This document shows, in pieces, positions 1-8,266 of a stretch of DNA of 48,108 nt. The notes beneath the pieces were generated by a model that made no database searches, was not told the DNA's origin, and saw only the letters and a list, made by a program, of their open reading frames with translations. Each line of letters opens with the position of its first letter. Position 1 is the stretch's first letter. A program made the translations under genes and the position numbers. The stretch spans positions 1-48,108 of the forward strand of contig JACPTI010000130.1 of NCBI GenBank assembly GCA_016192845.1. Reading direction: 5' to 3'. Source of the stretch: Acidobacteriota bacterium. GTDB taxonomy: Bacteria > Acidobacteriota > Vicinamibacteria > Vicinamibacterales > UBA2999.

Positions 1-983
1 CCGCGCGGGCATCGTGCATCGCGACCTGAAGCCCGGCAACATCATGCTGGCGAAATCGAGCGGGGGGCGGCAGGGCTCGCCGCAGGCCAAGCTGCTCGAT
101 TTCGGCCTGGCAAAGCCTGCTGCCTCGGCTGTGGCGGGCACGACGCTGTCGATGTTGCCGACGACGCCGGCCGGGAAGGCCAGCCTGACCGAGCAAGGCA
201 CGATCCTCGGGACGTTCCAGTACATGGCGCCGGAGCAGCTCGAGGGGAAAGATGCCGACGCGCGGACCGACATCTTCGCATTCGGCGCCGTGCTCTACGA
301 GATGCTGACAGGGCGGAAGGCGTTCGAAGGGAAGAGCCACGCCAGCCTGATCGGCGCGATCATGCACACCTTACAAGATCCGACGGCGATGTCGCCTGAC
401 GGGAGCCGGATTGTCTTCAATCAGACAGGCGCGACGACCGGGGGCGATGTCATGCAGCTTCAGCTACCCTTGGGCGGTTCAACACAGCGACGGCCGGTCG
501 GGGCAGACGGCGTGATGCCGCTCGTGCAGACGCCGTTCACCGAACGAAACGGCGACATTTCTCCAGACGGGCGCTGGCTGGCCTACGAGGCGAACGACTC
601 TGGGCAGTTTTGAAATCTACGTACGTCCGTACCCGGATGTGAATCGTGGCCGTTGGCAGATCTCGACAGGGGGCGGCACCCGGCCACTGTGGGCGCGCAC
701 CGGACGGGAGCTGTTTTACCTCTCGCCCACCGGCGCGTTGATGCGGGTCCCTGTGGAGGGCGGCACGGCATGGACGTCGGGCGCGCCGGTGAGGCTGCTC
801 AACGAAGGGTGCTTCACTATTCCCGGAGGGAACCCGGGGCGCACGTACGACATCGCACCGGACGGCCTGCGGTTCGTCATGATTAAGGCGGGAGGCCGAT
901 CGGATCAGACGACGGTCGCGCCGCAGATCATCGTGGTGCAGAACTGGTTCGAGGAGCTGAAGCAGCTGGTGTCCGCCGACTGA
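1..983 (+). pseudogene. Broken Ser/Thr protein kinase-TolB propeller gene (5' end outside window)
   Basis: The reading frame enters from the left edge with kinase subdomain VIb (IVHRDLKPGN), then DFG (LLDFGLAK), the APE segment (YMAPEQLEG) and subdomain IX (DIFAFGAVLYEMLTG). Just after 'SLIGAIMHT' (about position 370) the sequence jumps straight to a TolB/WD40-like blade (MSPDGSRIVF), so the kinase C-lobe, the linker and most of the propeller are missing. A second lesion lies at about 607-611, where one extra T in a TTTT run creates a TGA at 611-613. Dropping one T restores the frame into EIYVRPYPDVNRGRW and the rest of the propeller up to the stop at 981-983. Family members are usually membrane receptor-like kinases of about 900 residues. 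A deletion plus a frameshift argue for a decaying gene; the single-base lesion alone could be a sequencing error. Confidence 0.8.
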
Positions 984-993
984 GGGCGCTCGG

Positions 994-1515
994 TCAATCC
1001 AGCTTCGGCTTCTTCAGAAGTTGCTCGAGCGCGTCCTGGTGGGTCGCCAGGAAGAGCTGGTCCTTCAAGCGACCAGCTGCCTGCTTCGATGCGACGATGT
1101 GCAGGAGGCGCGCTGTTGGCACTTCGATGCTTTCGACCAGAAACAGACGGCGCTGTCTCCAGACCGCCTCGAACTCGAAGCCCTTCATGACGAGGGTGAG
1201 GTCAACTTTCAGGTCGTGTGCGCCGGTGACGCGCGTGACGGCGCGACGCTCGATGATACGCTCGGCAAGCCAGCGGGCGCGCGGACGATCGAGCGGTTCA
1301 TCCGTCAGCCACAATTCGCCGCCGACCTCCTCGCAGGCGCCCCACGCTCGGACCAGATTGTCCGGATCCGGCGGCAGGAAGAGGGCGTAATCGTCGGTGA
1401 CGAATCTACTGGCCGGCGGAACGGCGTAGAAATTGGCCCCCGACACGCCAATCAGCACATATCGCACCCCCCGCTCCGCGAGCGCACGCGCAAGTGGTGC
1501 GAAGGGGTCGGTCAC
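994..1515 (-). CDS. Nucleotidyltransferase-like protein (DUF6036/AbiEii-like fold)
   Basis: The 173-residue product begins with a helix and a YVLIG strand followed by GVSGANFY and FVTDDYALFL. This matches the layout of the pol-beta-like nucleotidyltransferase core seen in AbiEii/MNT-type proteins (glycine-rich turn, then T-x-D-x-D). The C-terminus (LLHIVASKQAAGRLKDQLFL) resembles the common 'SK-AAGR-KD' helix of the same group. The glycine pair is altered and only one typical acidic cluster is clear, so catalytic activity is uncertain. Its ATG at 1515 overlaps the stop of the upstream gene by four bases (ATGA), so the two are translationally coupled. The layout resembles two-gene toxin-antitoxin or accessory modules, but that role is inferred from context and fold only. 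Confidence 0.6.
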   Translation of the reverse strand: MTDPFAPLARALAERGVRYVLIGVSGANFYAVPPASRFVTDDYALFLPPDPDNLVRAWGACEEVGGELWLTDEPLDRPRARWLAERIIERRAVTRVTGAHDLKVDLTLVMKGFEFEAVWRQRRLFLVESIEVPTARLLHIVASKQAAGRLKDQLFLATHQDALEQLLKKPKLD

Positions 1516-1742
1516 GGCTGTCGCGGAGCGAGTCTGACGTTCTTGAAAACGTTTTTGTAGGCCTGTAAGCCGCGCCAGACGTGACTCTTGTCGGAGCCGG
1601 ATTGATTCTGCGGGTGTGCTTCCACCCGGGCGATAAGCGCCAAGTAGTCGTCGGTCAACTCGAACCGGTACGTTCTCGCAAATTCCGCCGCTTCTTCGAG
1701 TCCGCGGAGCGCCCGTTCCAGCTCGGCGTCCATCACCGCCAT
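1512..1742 (-). CDS. Small alpha-helical partner of the nucleotidyltransferase-like protein
   Basis: A 76-residue product starting MAVMDAELERAL. I chose ATG 1742 because residues upstream of it are low-complexity and antisense to the promoter region of the CHRD gene; a second ATG lies three codons further in. It is predicted mainly helical, with many charged residues and no signal peptide or known motif. It overlaps the downstream nucleotidyltransferase-like gene by four bases, which suggests the two act together. I do not recognise a family; an antitoxin-like or adaptor role is possible but only inferred. Confidence 0.6.
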   Translation of the reverse strand: MAVMDAELERALRGLEEAAEFARTYRFELTDDYLALIARVEAHPQNQSGSDKSHVWRGLQAYKNVFKNVRLAPRQP

Positions 1743-1842
1743 TTTATCGTCGTCGGCCGCACCCGGTGGGGCGAGAGGGCCCGGCCTACGCTTTCGAGGC
1801 CCAGCCGGTGTACCATCTGCTCCCGCAAGGAGTATCACGGGT

Positions 1843-2289
1843 ATGAGACACGCACGCGCGGCCTTGCTTGGCAGCGCGGTCGCCGTCGCGCTGTGGGGCG
1901 CGTCCGCGGCCGCCCAGTCGCGAACGTTTATCGCCCGCCTCGCGGTCGTGCCCCTCACGGTCGCGATGCAGGAGACGGTCGCCGGTCAGGGATCCGCGAC
2001 CGCCATGCTCACGGGCAACCGGCTGACGATTGAAGGCACGTTCGAAGGACTGCGGTCGCCCGCCACGTCGGCCCGACTGCATCTGGCGCCGCGCGCGATG
2101 CGCGGCACGGCGATTGCGGACCTGACGGTCTCCAACGCCACGCGCGGCACACTCAAGGGCGTGGTCGATCTGACCAACCAGCAGCGCGGCGCGCTCGAGA
2201 AACTGTCGCTCTACATCCAGATCAACAGCGAAAAGGCACCGGAGGGGAACCTCTGGGGCTGGTTGTTCCCTCAGGAGGTCAAACGATGA
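1843..2289 (+). CDS. Secreted CHRD-domain protein
   Basis: The 148-residue product has a clear signal peptide (residues 1-24, cleavage near ASAAAQ) followed by one CHRD-type beta domain. Recognisable pieces are a [19 protein letters not shown] strand pair, the [10 protein letters not shown] strand, a GTLKGVVDL strand and the closing '[16 protein letters not shown]' segment, which corresponds to the N-x-H-T-x-x-x-P-x-G-E-I-R-G end of CHRD domains. It is probably periplasmic or exported. The stop overlaps the ATG of the PQQ dehydrogenase gene (ATGA at 2286-2289), so the two form an operon. The domain has no settled biochemical function; a partner role for the dehydrogenase is an inference from the overlap. 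Confidence 0.8.
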   Translation: MRHARAALLGSAVAVALWGASAAAQSRTFIARLAVVPLTVAMQETVAGQGSATAMLTGNRLTIEGTFEGLRSPATSARLHLAPRAMRGTAIADLTVSNATRGTLKGVVDLTNQQRGALEKLSLYIQINSEKAPEGNLWGWLFPQEVKR

Positions 2290-4400
2290 GGCGCATCGCA
2301 ATGTACCTGGCAACGGTGGTGGCGCTGACCGTCGCCGTGACCAGCGGGCAGCAGCCTCCCGCCGCGGGCGGCTTCACGGCGGCGCAGGCGGTCGATGGCC
2401 GGGCGGCGTACGAGGGCACCTGCGCGGGCTGCCACATGCCGGACCTGCGGGGGAACAACGAGGCGCCCGCGCTGGCCGGCGTGAGCTTCCTCAACACTTG
2501 GCGCACGCGCCCGGCCCGTGAGCTGACGGAGTACATCCAGAAAGCGATGCCGCCGGGCGGTCCGCCCTTGACGGTCGACCAGGCGCTCGCCATCAGTGCG
2601 TACATCCTGCAGGCGAACGGCGGCAGGTCGGGCGGTCAGGCACTTACGCTGACGAGCACCGCAGCCATCGGGACGCTCGCCGGCGGGCAAGCGCCGAGCG
2701 CGCCGCAGGGCGACGACGCAGCGCCCGCGGCCGCCGGTGGCGCCGCGCCGCGACGAGCACCTGGCCTCACGTTCACCGGTGACGTGCCGAACTTCGTGCC
2801 CGTGACCGACGCGATGCTGCGCAATCCGCCGCCCGGAGACTGGCTGATGGTCCGGCGCAACTACCAGGCCGGGAGCCACAGTCCATTGGCCGAGATCACG
2901 CCGGCCAACGTGGGCCGGCTGCGACTCGCCTGGGTGTGGGCGATGAACGAAGGCGGCCAGAGCGAGCCGTCGCCGCTCGTCCACGACGGCATCATCTACC
3001 TGATCAACACCGGCAACATCGTACAGGCGCTCAATGCGCGGACGGGCGAACTGATCTGGGAGCACCAGGTCGGGCCCGTGGGTCCCAGCACGATGCGGAA
3101 CATCGCGATCTACCAGGACAAGGTCTTCGTGGCCACCTCGGACGCGCGCCTCGTGGCGCTCGAGGCGCGAACCGGACGTCTGGTGTGGGACGTCCCGCTC
3201 ACCGCACGGAACAAGGGATTTTCCAACAGCAGTGGCCCGATCGTGATCCGCGGCAAGGTCATCCAGGGGCTGACCGGCTGCGCGCGCTTCCAGGAAGATC
3301 GCTGCTACATCAGCGCGTACGATGCCCAGACGGGCAAGCAGATCTGGAAGTTCCACACCATCGCGCACCGCGGCGAGCGCGGCGGCGACACGTGGGGCGA
3401 CGTGGCTGACATGTTCCGCAAAGGCGGTGAAACCTGGATCACCGGCAGCTACGATCCGGATCTCGATCTCACGTTCTGGGGCGTGGCGCAGGCCAAGCCG
3501 TGGGTGGCGGCGAGCCGCAACATGAAGACGTCGGACCGCGTGCTCTACACCAGCACCACGGTGGCGCTCCGGCCCGACACCGGCGAGCTGGCCTGGTTCT
3601 ACCAGCACGCCCCGGGCGAGTCGCTCGACCTCGACGAGGTCTACGAGCGCGTGCTCGTCGACGTCGGTCCCCGGAAGTTCGTCTTTACGATCGGCAAGCC
3701 GGGCATCCTCTGGCGGCTCGATCGGACGACGGGCGAGTTCGCCGGCTTCAAGGAAACGGTCTTTCAGAACATCTTCGACCGCATCGATCTCGAGTCGGGT
3801 GTGCCGCGATATCGCGCCGAGATCATGGGCGCGAAAGTCGGCGAATGGGTCTCGTCGTGCCCGAGTACCGAAGGCGGCCACAACTGGCACGCCACGAGCC
3901 ATCACCCGGGCGCGGGGCTGTTGATCATTCCGCTCGCGCAGTCGTGCATGGAGATTGCCGGCCGCAAGGTGGAATTCGCCGAAGGATCAGGAGGGACGCA
4001 GGGTGACCGCAAGTTCTTCGAGATGCCCGGCACCAACGGCAACATCGGGAAGCTGGCCGCGTACGACGTCAACACGCTGCGCGAGGTGTGGAGCGTCGAG
4101 CAGCGGGCGCCGTTTCTGACGGCGGCGCTCTCGACGGCCGGGGGCCTGGTCTTCGCCGGCGACCTCGATCGCTACTTCCACGCGTACGACGTGCGGACCG
4201 GCAAGGAGATCTGGAAGATTCGCCTCGGCACCTCCGTGCAGGGGTTCCCCGTGTCCTTCAGCGTGGGCGGGAAGCAGTACATCGCGGTGTCGACGGGTCT
4301 CGGCGGCGGCAGCCCGCGCAACGTGCCGCGGACGATTGCGCCCGACGTGCGGCATCCGCAGAGCGGGAACGCTCTGTACGTCTTCACGCTCGACGAGTAA
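2286..4400 (+). CDS. Cytochrome c / PQQ-type beta-propeller dehydrogenase, periplasmic
   Basis: The 704-residue product has a signal peptide (about 1-21), then a class I cytochrome c domain with the haem motif CAGCH at residues 46-50 and a candidate axial Met in the KAMPPGG loop. After an Ala/Pro-rich linker comes an eight-bladed quinoprotein propeller of the alcohol-dehydrogenase type. Repeated tryptophan-docking blades are visible ([54 protein letters not shown]). The N-terminal position of the cytochrome is the reverse of type II alcohol dehydrogenases. It probably oxidises an alcohol or sugar and passes electrons to the fused haem; the substrate cannot be read from the sequence. A strong GGAGG lies 8 bases before the ATG, inside the end of the CHRD gene. 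Confidence 0.85.
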   Translation: MRRIAMYLATVVALTVAVTSGQQPPAAGGFTAAQAVDGRAAYEGTCAGCHMPDLRGNNEAPALAGVSFLNTWRTRPARELTEYIQKAMPPGGPPLTVDQALAISAYILQANGGRSGGQALTLTSTAAIGTLAGGQAPSAPQGDDAAPAAAGGAAPRRAPGLTFTGDVPNFVPVTDAMLRNPPPGDWLMVRRNYQAGSHSPLAEITPANVGRLRLAWVWAMNEGGQSEPSPLVHDGIIYLINTGNIVQALNARTGELIWEHQVGPVGPSTMRNIAIYQDKVFVATSDARLVALEARTGRLVWDVPLTARNKGFSNSSGPIVIRGKVIQGLTGCARFQEDRCYISAYDAQTGKQIWKFHTIAHRGERGGDTWGDVADMFRKGGETWITGSYDPDLDLTFWGVAQAKPWVAASRNMKTSDRVLYTSTTVALRPDTGELAWFYQHAPGESLDLDEVYERVLVDVGPRKFVFTIGKPGILWRLDRTTGEFAGFKETVFQNIFDRIDLESGVPRYRAEIMGAKVGEWVSSCPSTEGGHNWHATSHHPGAGLLIIPLAQSCMEIAGRKVEFAEGSGGTQGDRKFFEMPGTNGNIGKLAAYDVNTLREVWSVEQRAPFLTAALSTAGGLVFAGDLDRYFHAYDVRTGKEIWKIRLGTSVQGFPVSFSVGGKQYIAVSTGLGGGSPRNVPRTIAPDVRHPQSGNALYVFTLDE

Positions 4401-4420
4401 TGCGCTTTTCACGTCCACGT

Positions 4421-4490
4421 ACCACCGAGACACCGAGGCACCGAGAAAGTCTTTTTATCCTGGTCTCGGTGGCTCGGTGCCTCGGTGTTC
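4421..4490. repeat. Palindromic element of CACCGAG heptamers
   Basis: The left arm (about 4421-4446) carries tandem CACCGAG-type units and the right arm (about 4463-4490) carries the complementary CTCGGTG units, with a short AT-richer centre (aaagtctttttatcctgg). It fills the gap between the PQQ dehydrogenase and the permease gene and could fold into a long hairpin. The same unit recurs at 16574-16636. Confidence 0.85.
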
Positions 4491-4522
4491 CGGGGACACG
4501 GAAAGCGGTCTAAGTCTCCCCC

Positions 4523-5443
4523 GTGCTCCGGTATCTCGTTCGTCGTCTGGCGCTCACGATCCCGGTCCTGCTGGGCGTCGCCACGCTCGTCTTCGCGCTC
4601 ATCCACTTCATTCCGGGCGATCCGGCGCAAGCGATGCTCGGCGAAACGGCCGCCGAGGAAGACGTCGAGGCGCTGCGCCGCCGCCTCGGCCTCGACCGTC
4701 CGCTGCTCGAGCAGTACGGCGTCTTCCTGAGCGGCATCGCGCGCGGCGATCTCGGCACGTCGCTGCGGACGAACGAGCCGGTCGCGCAAGCGATCCTCGA
4801 TCGCGTGCCGGCAACGCTGGAACTGGCGGCCGCGGCGATGTTCGTGGCGATCGGCGTCGCGATCCCGCTCGGCATCATCGCCGCCGTCGGCCGCGGCACG
4901 TCCGTCGACCATCTGGCAACGACGCTGGCGCTGATGGGCATCTCGGTCCCGAATTTCTGGCTCGGGCCGCTGCTGGCGATCGTGTTCGCCGTGGAGCTCG
5001 GCTGGCTGCCGGTCTCGGGCCGGGGCACGCCGGCCCATCTCGTGCTGCCCGCCGTCTCGCTGGGCGCGGCGCTGGCGGCGATCCTGGCTCGCATGACGCG
5101 CGCCTCGCTCCTCGAGGAGCTGCGGGAGCCGTACGTGCAGGCGGCCCGCGCCCGCGGCGCCTCGCGCGCCCGCGCCGTGCTCCGCCACGCCTTCCGCAAC
5201 AGCCTGATCCCGGTCGTCACGCTGATTGGCCTGCAATTCGGGGCGGTGCTCACCGGCGCCGTCATTACGGAGACGATCTTCGCCTGGCCCGGCATCGGCC
5301 GCCTGCTGATCCAGTCGATCGGGTTCCGCGACTACCCGCTCGTGCAGGGATGCATCCTGTTCATTGCCGTCACCTACGTCGGCATGAACCTGCTGACGGA
5401 TCTCGTGTACGGCGTCCTGGACCCGCGAATTCGCTACGACTGA
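4523..5443 (+). CDS. ABC transporter permease, DppB/OppB type
   Basis: The 306-residue product starts at GTG with LRYLVRRLALTIPVLLGV, the standard first membrane helix of DppB-like permeases. It has the LIHFIPGDPA loop, about six membrane segments and the EAA-type cytoplasmic loop (QAARARGASRARAVLRHAFRNSL). The family moves dipeptides, oligopeptides or nickel across the inner membrane with a paired DppC permease. The partner follows three bases downstream. No binding protein or ATPase gene is adjacent, so this pair must borrow its other subunits from elsewhere. The 4436-6235 stretch also holds long antisense open frames, which are GC-rich shadows. Confidence 0.9.
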   Translation: MLRYLVRRLALTIPVLLGVATLVFALIHFIPGDPAQAMLGETAAEEDVEALRRRLGLDRPLLEQYGVFLSGIARGDLGTSLRTNEPVAQAILDRVPATLELAAAAMFVAIGVAIPLGIIAAVGRGTSVDHLATTLALMGISVPNFWLGPLLAIVFAVELGWLPVSGRGTPAHLVLPAVSLGAALAAILARMTRASLLEELREPYVQAARARGASRARAVLRHAFRNSLIPVVTLIGLQFGAVLTGAVITETIFAWPGIGRLLIQSIGFRDYPLVQGCILFIAVTYVGMNLLTDLVYGVLDPRIRYD

Positions 5444-5446
5444 CGC

Positions 5447-6250
5447 ATGGCCCGCGCCGGCGCGTTCATCGTGCTCCTCGCCGTCGTCGCCGCTGTCGTC
5501 GGCCCGTGGGTGGTGCCCTTCGATCCGGCGGCGCAGCAACTGGCGCTGCGGCTGGAAGGGCCGAGCGCAACGCACTGGTTCGGCCTCGACGAGCTGGGGC
5601 GCGACATCTTCGCGCGCGTGCTGGCGGGCGCGCGCATCTCGCTGCTGGTCGGCCTCGTTGTCGTCGGCGTGTCGTCGACGATGGGGATCGCGCTCGGGTC
5701 CGTCGCCGGGTACTTCGGCGGCCGCGTAGACGAGGCGATCAGCCGGCTGATCGACATTCTGCTGGCGTTTCCGGGACTGCTCCTCGCCATTGCGCTCGTC
5801 GCCGTCCTCGGTCCGAGCCTCACCAACGTCGTTCTTGCGCTGTCGCTGATCGGGTGGGTTGGCTACGCCCGGCTCGTCCGCGGGCAGGTGCTGCGCGCGC
5901 GCGAGTTCGAGTTCGTGCAGGCGGCGCGCGCGCTCGGCGCGGCGACCCCGCGGATTCTGGTGCGGCACATCATTCCGAGCGCGCTGCCGGCGGTGACGGT
6001 GCAGGCCACGCTCGGGATGGGAGGCGCGATTCTGGCCGAAGCGGCGCTCAGCTTCCTCGGCCTGGGAGTGCAGCCGCCGACGCCGAGCTGGGGCACGATG
6101 CTCAACTACGGGCGCGGGCATCTGCTCGATGCGCCGCATCTGACGATCTTTCCGGGGCTGGCGATCGCGATGCTCGTGCTCGGGTTCAACTTTCTCGGCG
6201 ACGGGCTGCGCGACCGCCTCGATCCCGCGACGCACGGAAGGCGTCTTTAA
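5447..6250 (+). CDS. ABC transporter permease, DppC/OppC type
   Basis: The 267-residue product has an N-terminal membrane helix, the HWFGLDELGRDIFARVLAGA segment typical of DppC proteins, further helices, and an EAA loop (QAARALGAATPRILVRHIIP). The end (LNFLGDGLRDRLDP) is also canonical. It partners the DppB-like permease directly upstream (three-base gap). It is slightly short because the usual cytoplasmic N-terminal tail is missing. Its TAA is followed at once by a long palindrome shared with the convergent TPR gene. Confidence 0.9.
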   Translation: MARAGAFIVLLAVVAAVVGPWVVPFDPAAQQLALRLEGPSATHWFGLDELGRDIFARVLAGARISLLVGLVVVGVSSTMGIALGSVAGYFGGRVDEAISRLIDILLAFPGLLLAIALVAVLGPSLTNVVLALSLIGWVGYARLVRGQVLRAREFEFVQAARALGAATPRILVRHIIPSALPAVTVQATLGMGGAILAEAALSFLGLGVQPPTPSWGTMLNYGRGHLLDAPHLTIFPGLAIAMLVLGFNFLGDGLRDRLDPATHGRRL

Positions 6251-6367
6251 GAACCACGAAGGTCACGAAGGTCACGAAGATCGCGAAGGTCACGAAATTC
6301 GAAAAAGATATTCGTATTCGAAAAAGATATTCGTGTTCTTCGTGATCTTCGTGTGCTTCGTGGTTCT
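6251..6367. repeat. Palindromic element of ACGAAGGTC/TTCGTG units between convergent genes
   Basis: The outer ends are a perfect GAACCACGAA / TTCGTGGTTC pair. The left arm repeats (T)CACGAAGG-type units, the right arm repeats TTCGTG-type units, and the centre holds two copies of a 19-bp unit (attcgaaaaagatattcgt). The element occupies the whole gap between the stop of the DppC gene (6250) and the stop of the TPR gene (6366). It probably acts as a bidirectional transcription end or mRNA stabiliser; this function is inferred. Confidence 0.85.
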
Positions 6368-7556
6368 ACGTTCGGGCGCGGCGCTGCAGACGTGCGAGCC
6401 GGTCGCTGATCGCCGGCTCGACCTCGCTATCCCCCACCAGCGCGACGTACCGGCGCAGGGCGTCCTGCGCGGCCGCGACGTGCCCGAGGCGTTCGGCCGC
6501 GTCTGCCAGATACCGGAAGGCGACCGGTTCGACGGGTGAGCGCGTTGTGGCCTGCTGCAGCAGCCGTTCGGCGGCCGCCAGGTCGCCGGCGAGGAACATC
6601 GCACGGCCGTACAGCATCAGCGCATCGCTCGACGCGGCGGCCGTGACGGCCGTCGGCTGGAGCGCCTCGAGCGCCTTGCCGAGCGCCACGCGGTCGTTCC
6701 TGAGCTCGGCGTCCTGCAGCCAGACCCGGCCGAGAGCGGTGTAGACGGCCGGCTGGTCGGGAAACCGTTCCGCGGCGCGGCCCAGCGTGAGGATGGCGGC
6801 ATCGGTCCGGCCCCAGCGGGCGTACGCGAGCCCCACGCTGACCAGACGTTCGGGCCGCGACGGCTCCAGCGCCGCGAGCGCCTCGAGCTGCTCGATCGCC
6901 TCGACGCGCCGCCCGGTCCGCTCGTACAGGTCCGCCAGCTCCTCTCGCGCCGCGGCAAACGCCGGATTGATTTCGACCGCACGCGTGAGCGCCTCGAGCG
7001 CGCCGTCCTCGTCTGCGCGATCGCGCAGGCAGACGCCGAGCAGATAGTGCGCCTCGGTGAACCGGCCGTCGAGGGCCACCGCCTGGCGGAGCGGCTCGAT
7101 CGCCTGTTCGATCTGGCCGTTGCGGTAGTAGGCGAGCGCCAGCTTGTAGAAGACGCGCGGCGACCGGTCGTCGAGCTGGGTGAAGGCCCGGTAGTGCTCG
7201 GCGGCGCGCTCGTAGCGCCCCATTGCGGCGTTCACGTCCCCGAGCAGCTCGATCGGACGCGGCGCCGACGCGTCGAGCGCGGCGGCCTGTCGCAGGTCGC
7301 GGAGCGCCGAGTCGAGTTCGCCGCGGCGGCGGTAGGTGTCGCCGCGCTTCAGGTAGGCCAGCATCGAGTCGCGCTTCAGAGCCAGCGCGCCGCTGAACGC
7401 CTCGATTGCGCCGTAAGTCTGGTCGCGCGCCAGCGCGGCGTCGCCGGCGGCGATCAGCCGCTGGAACTCGCGCTCCTGGCGGACGGCGTACCACGCCAGG
7501 ACGACGCCGAACGTCAGCGCCGCCAGACCGACGGAGAGCACGAGCAGGCGCTTCAT
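6366..7556 (-). CDS. Membrane-anchored TPR-repeat protein
   Basis: The 396-residue product has one N-terminal membrane helix (LLVLSVGLAALTFGVVLAWY) with no obvious cleavage site, then about nine TPR units filling the rest (for example DSMLAYLKRGDTYRRRGELD and PRVFYKLALAYYRNGQIEQA). TPR arrays act as protein-docking scaffolds, here most likely on the outer face of the inner membrane. It is divergent from the ECF sigma factor gene, with 80 bases between the two starts. A partner cannot be named from the sequence. Confidence 0.85.
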   Translation of the reverse strand: MKRLLVLSVGLAALTFGVVLAWYAVRQEREFQRLIAAGDAALARDQTYGAIEAFSGALALKRDSMLAYLKRGDTYRRRGELDSALRDLRQAAALDASAPRPIELLGDVNAAMGRYERAAEHYRAFTQLDDRSPRVFYKLALAYYRNGQIEQAIEPLRQAVALDGRFTEAHYLLGVCLRDRADEDGALEALTRAVEINPAFAAAREELADLYERTGRRVEAIEQLEALAALEPSRPERLVSVGLAYARWGRTDAAILTLGRAAERFPDQPAVYTALGRVWLQDAELRNDRVALGKALEALQPTAVTAAASSDALMLYGRAMFLAGDLAAAERLLQQATTRSPVEPVAFRYLADAAERLGHVAAAQDALRRYVALVGDSEVEPAISDRLARLQRRART

Positions 7557-7591
7557 CCGCAGGCAATCGTAACAGACCCCGCGCGGGCCGG

Positions 7592-7620
7592 GGAACCCGC
7601 CGGCGCCCGCCGGTGTCTAA
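7592..7620 (+). promoter_or_regulatory. Candidate ECF-type promoter for the sigma/anti-sigma pair
   Basis: GGAAC (7592-7596) and GTCTAA (7615-7620) are separated by 18 bases, close to RpoE-like promoters (GGAACTT, about 15-16 bases, then GTCTAA/TCNAA). The site lies just upstream of the sigma factor start at 7637, which would fit autoregulation, common among ECF factors. With such a high GC content the match could be chance. Confidence 0.35.
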
Positions 7621-7636
7621 GTGAGTGGTAGGATCC

Positions 7637-8266
7637 ATGGGGAGCTTTGTTCCCGGAGAACTGGTGAAGAACGCCGGCGCGATCAGCTGGTCGGACGTCG
7701 ACAGCGGCGAAGCTGCGCTCATCGCGCAGTGCACGTCCGGCGATGAGAGCGCGTGTGCGGAGCTCGTCTCCGCGCACCAGCGCATGGTGTACGGCCTCGC
7801 GCTCAACCTGCTGGGCGATCACGACGAAGCGCTCGATCTCTCGCAGGAGGTGTTCCTCCGGGTGTTCCGCACGCTCTCCAGCTTCCGCGGCCAGTCGGCG
7901 CTGCGCACGTGGATCTACCGCATCGTGGTCAACCAGGCGCGCAACCGCCAGCGGTGGTGGCGGCGCCGCCATCGAAGCGACCAGGTGTCGCTCGAGCAGT
8001 ACCTGCACACGTTCGGCGACGTGGAATCGCGGCAGGACGTGCTGCCCGATCGCCTGCTCGCGAGCAAGGAGACGGCGGCAAGGATCCGGCAGGCGCTCGA
8101 CCGGCTCCCGTTCGATCAGCGTACGGCGCTCATCCTGCGCGAAGTCGACGGGCTGCGCTACGACGAGATCGCGTTTTCGCTGGACGTCGCGGTGGGGACG
8201 GTGAAATCGCGGCTGACCCGCGCGCGGCAGGCGCTGCGGGCCGACCTGCTGGGGCTCCGTCCATGA
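7637..8266 (+). CDS. ECF RNA polymerase sigma factor (sigma-E/RpoE-like)
   Basis: A 209-residue product. Sigma region 2 spans about residues 30-100 (EALDLSQEVFLRVFRTLSSF and LRTWIYRIVVNQARNRQRWW); region 4 is the C-terminal third (LPFDQRTALILREVDGLRYD, then DVAVGTVKSRLTRARQALR as the recognition helix). I chose ATG 7637 with AGGA four bases upstream; an in-frame GTG lies four codons earlier. The stop overlaps the ATG of the zinc-finger anti-sigma gene (ATGA at 8263-8266), the classic layout of an ECF pair. It directs RNA polymerase to stress- or envelope-type promoters when the partner releases it; the inducing signal is unknown. Confidence 0.9.
   Translation: MGSFVPGELVKNAGAISWSDVDSGEAALIAQCTSGDESACAELVSAHQRMVYGLALNLLGDHDEALDLSQEVFLRVFRTLSSFRGQSALRTWIYRIVVNQARNRQRWWRRRHRSDQVSLEQYLHTFGDVESRQDVLPDRLLASKETAARIRQALDRLPFDQRTALILREVDGLRYDEIAFSLDVAVGTVKSRLTRARQALRADLLGLRP

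Noticed and set aside
2271..3905. Long minus-strand open frame opposite the PQQ dehydrogenase
   Set aside because: Low-complexity composition and no motif; the plus-strand frame has the signal peptide, haem site and propeller repeats.
4336..6345. Very long open frames on both strands over the permease genes (about 600-670 codons)
   Set aside because: They are Arg/Ala/His-rich shadows caused by high GC; the DppB/DppC frames carry real motifs and membrane helices.
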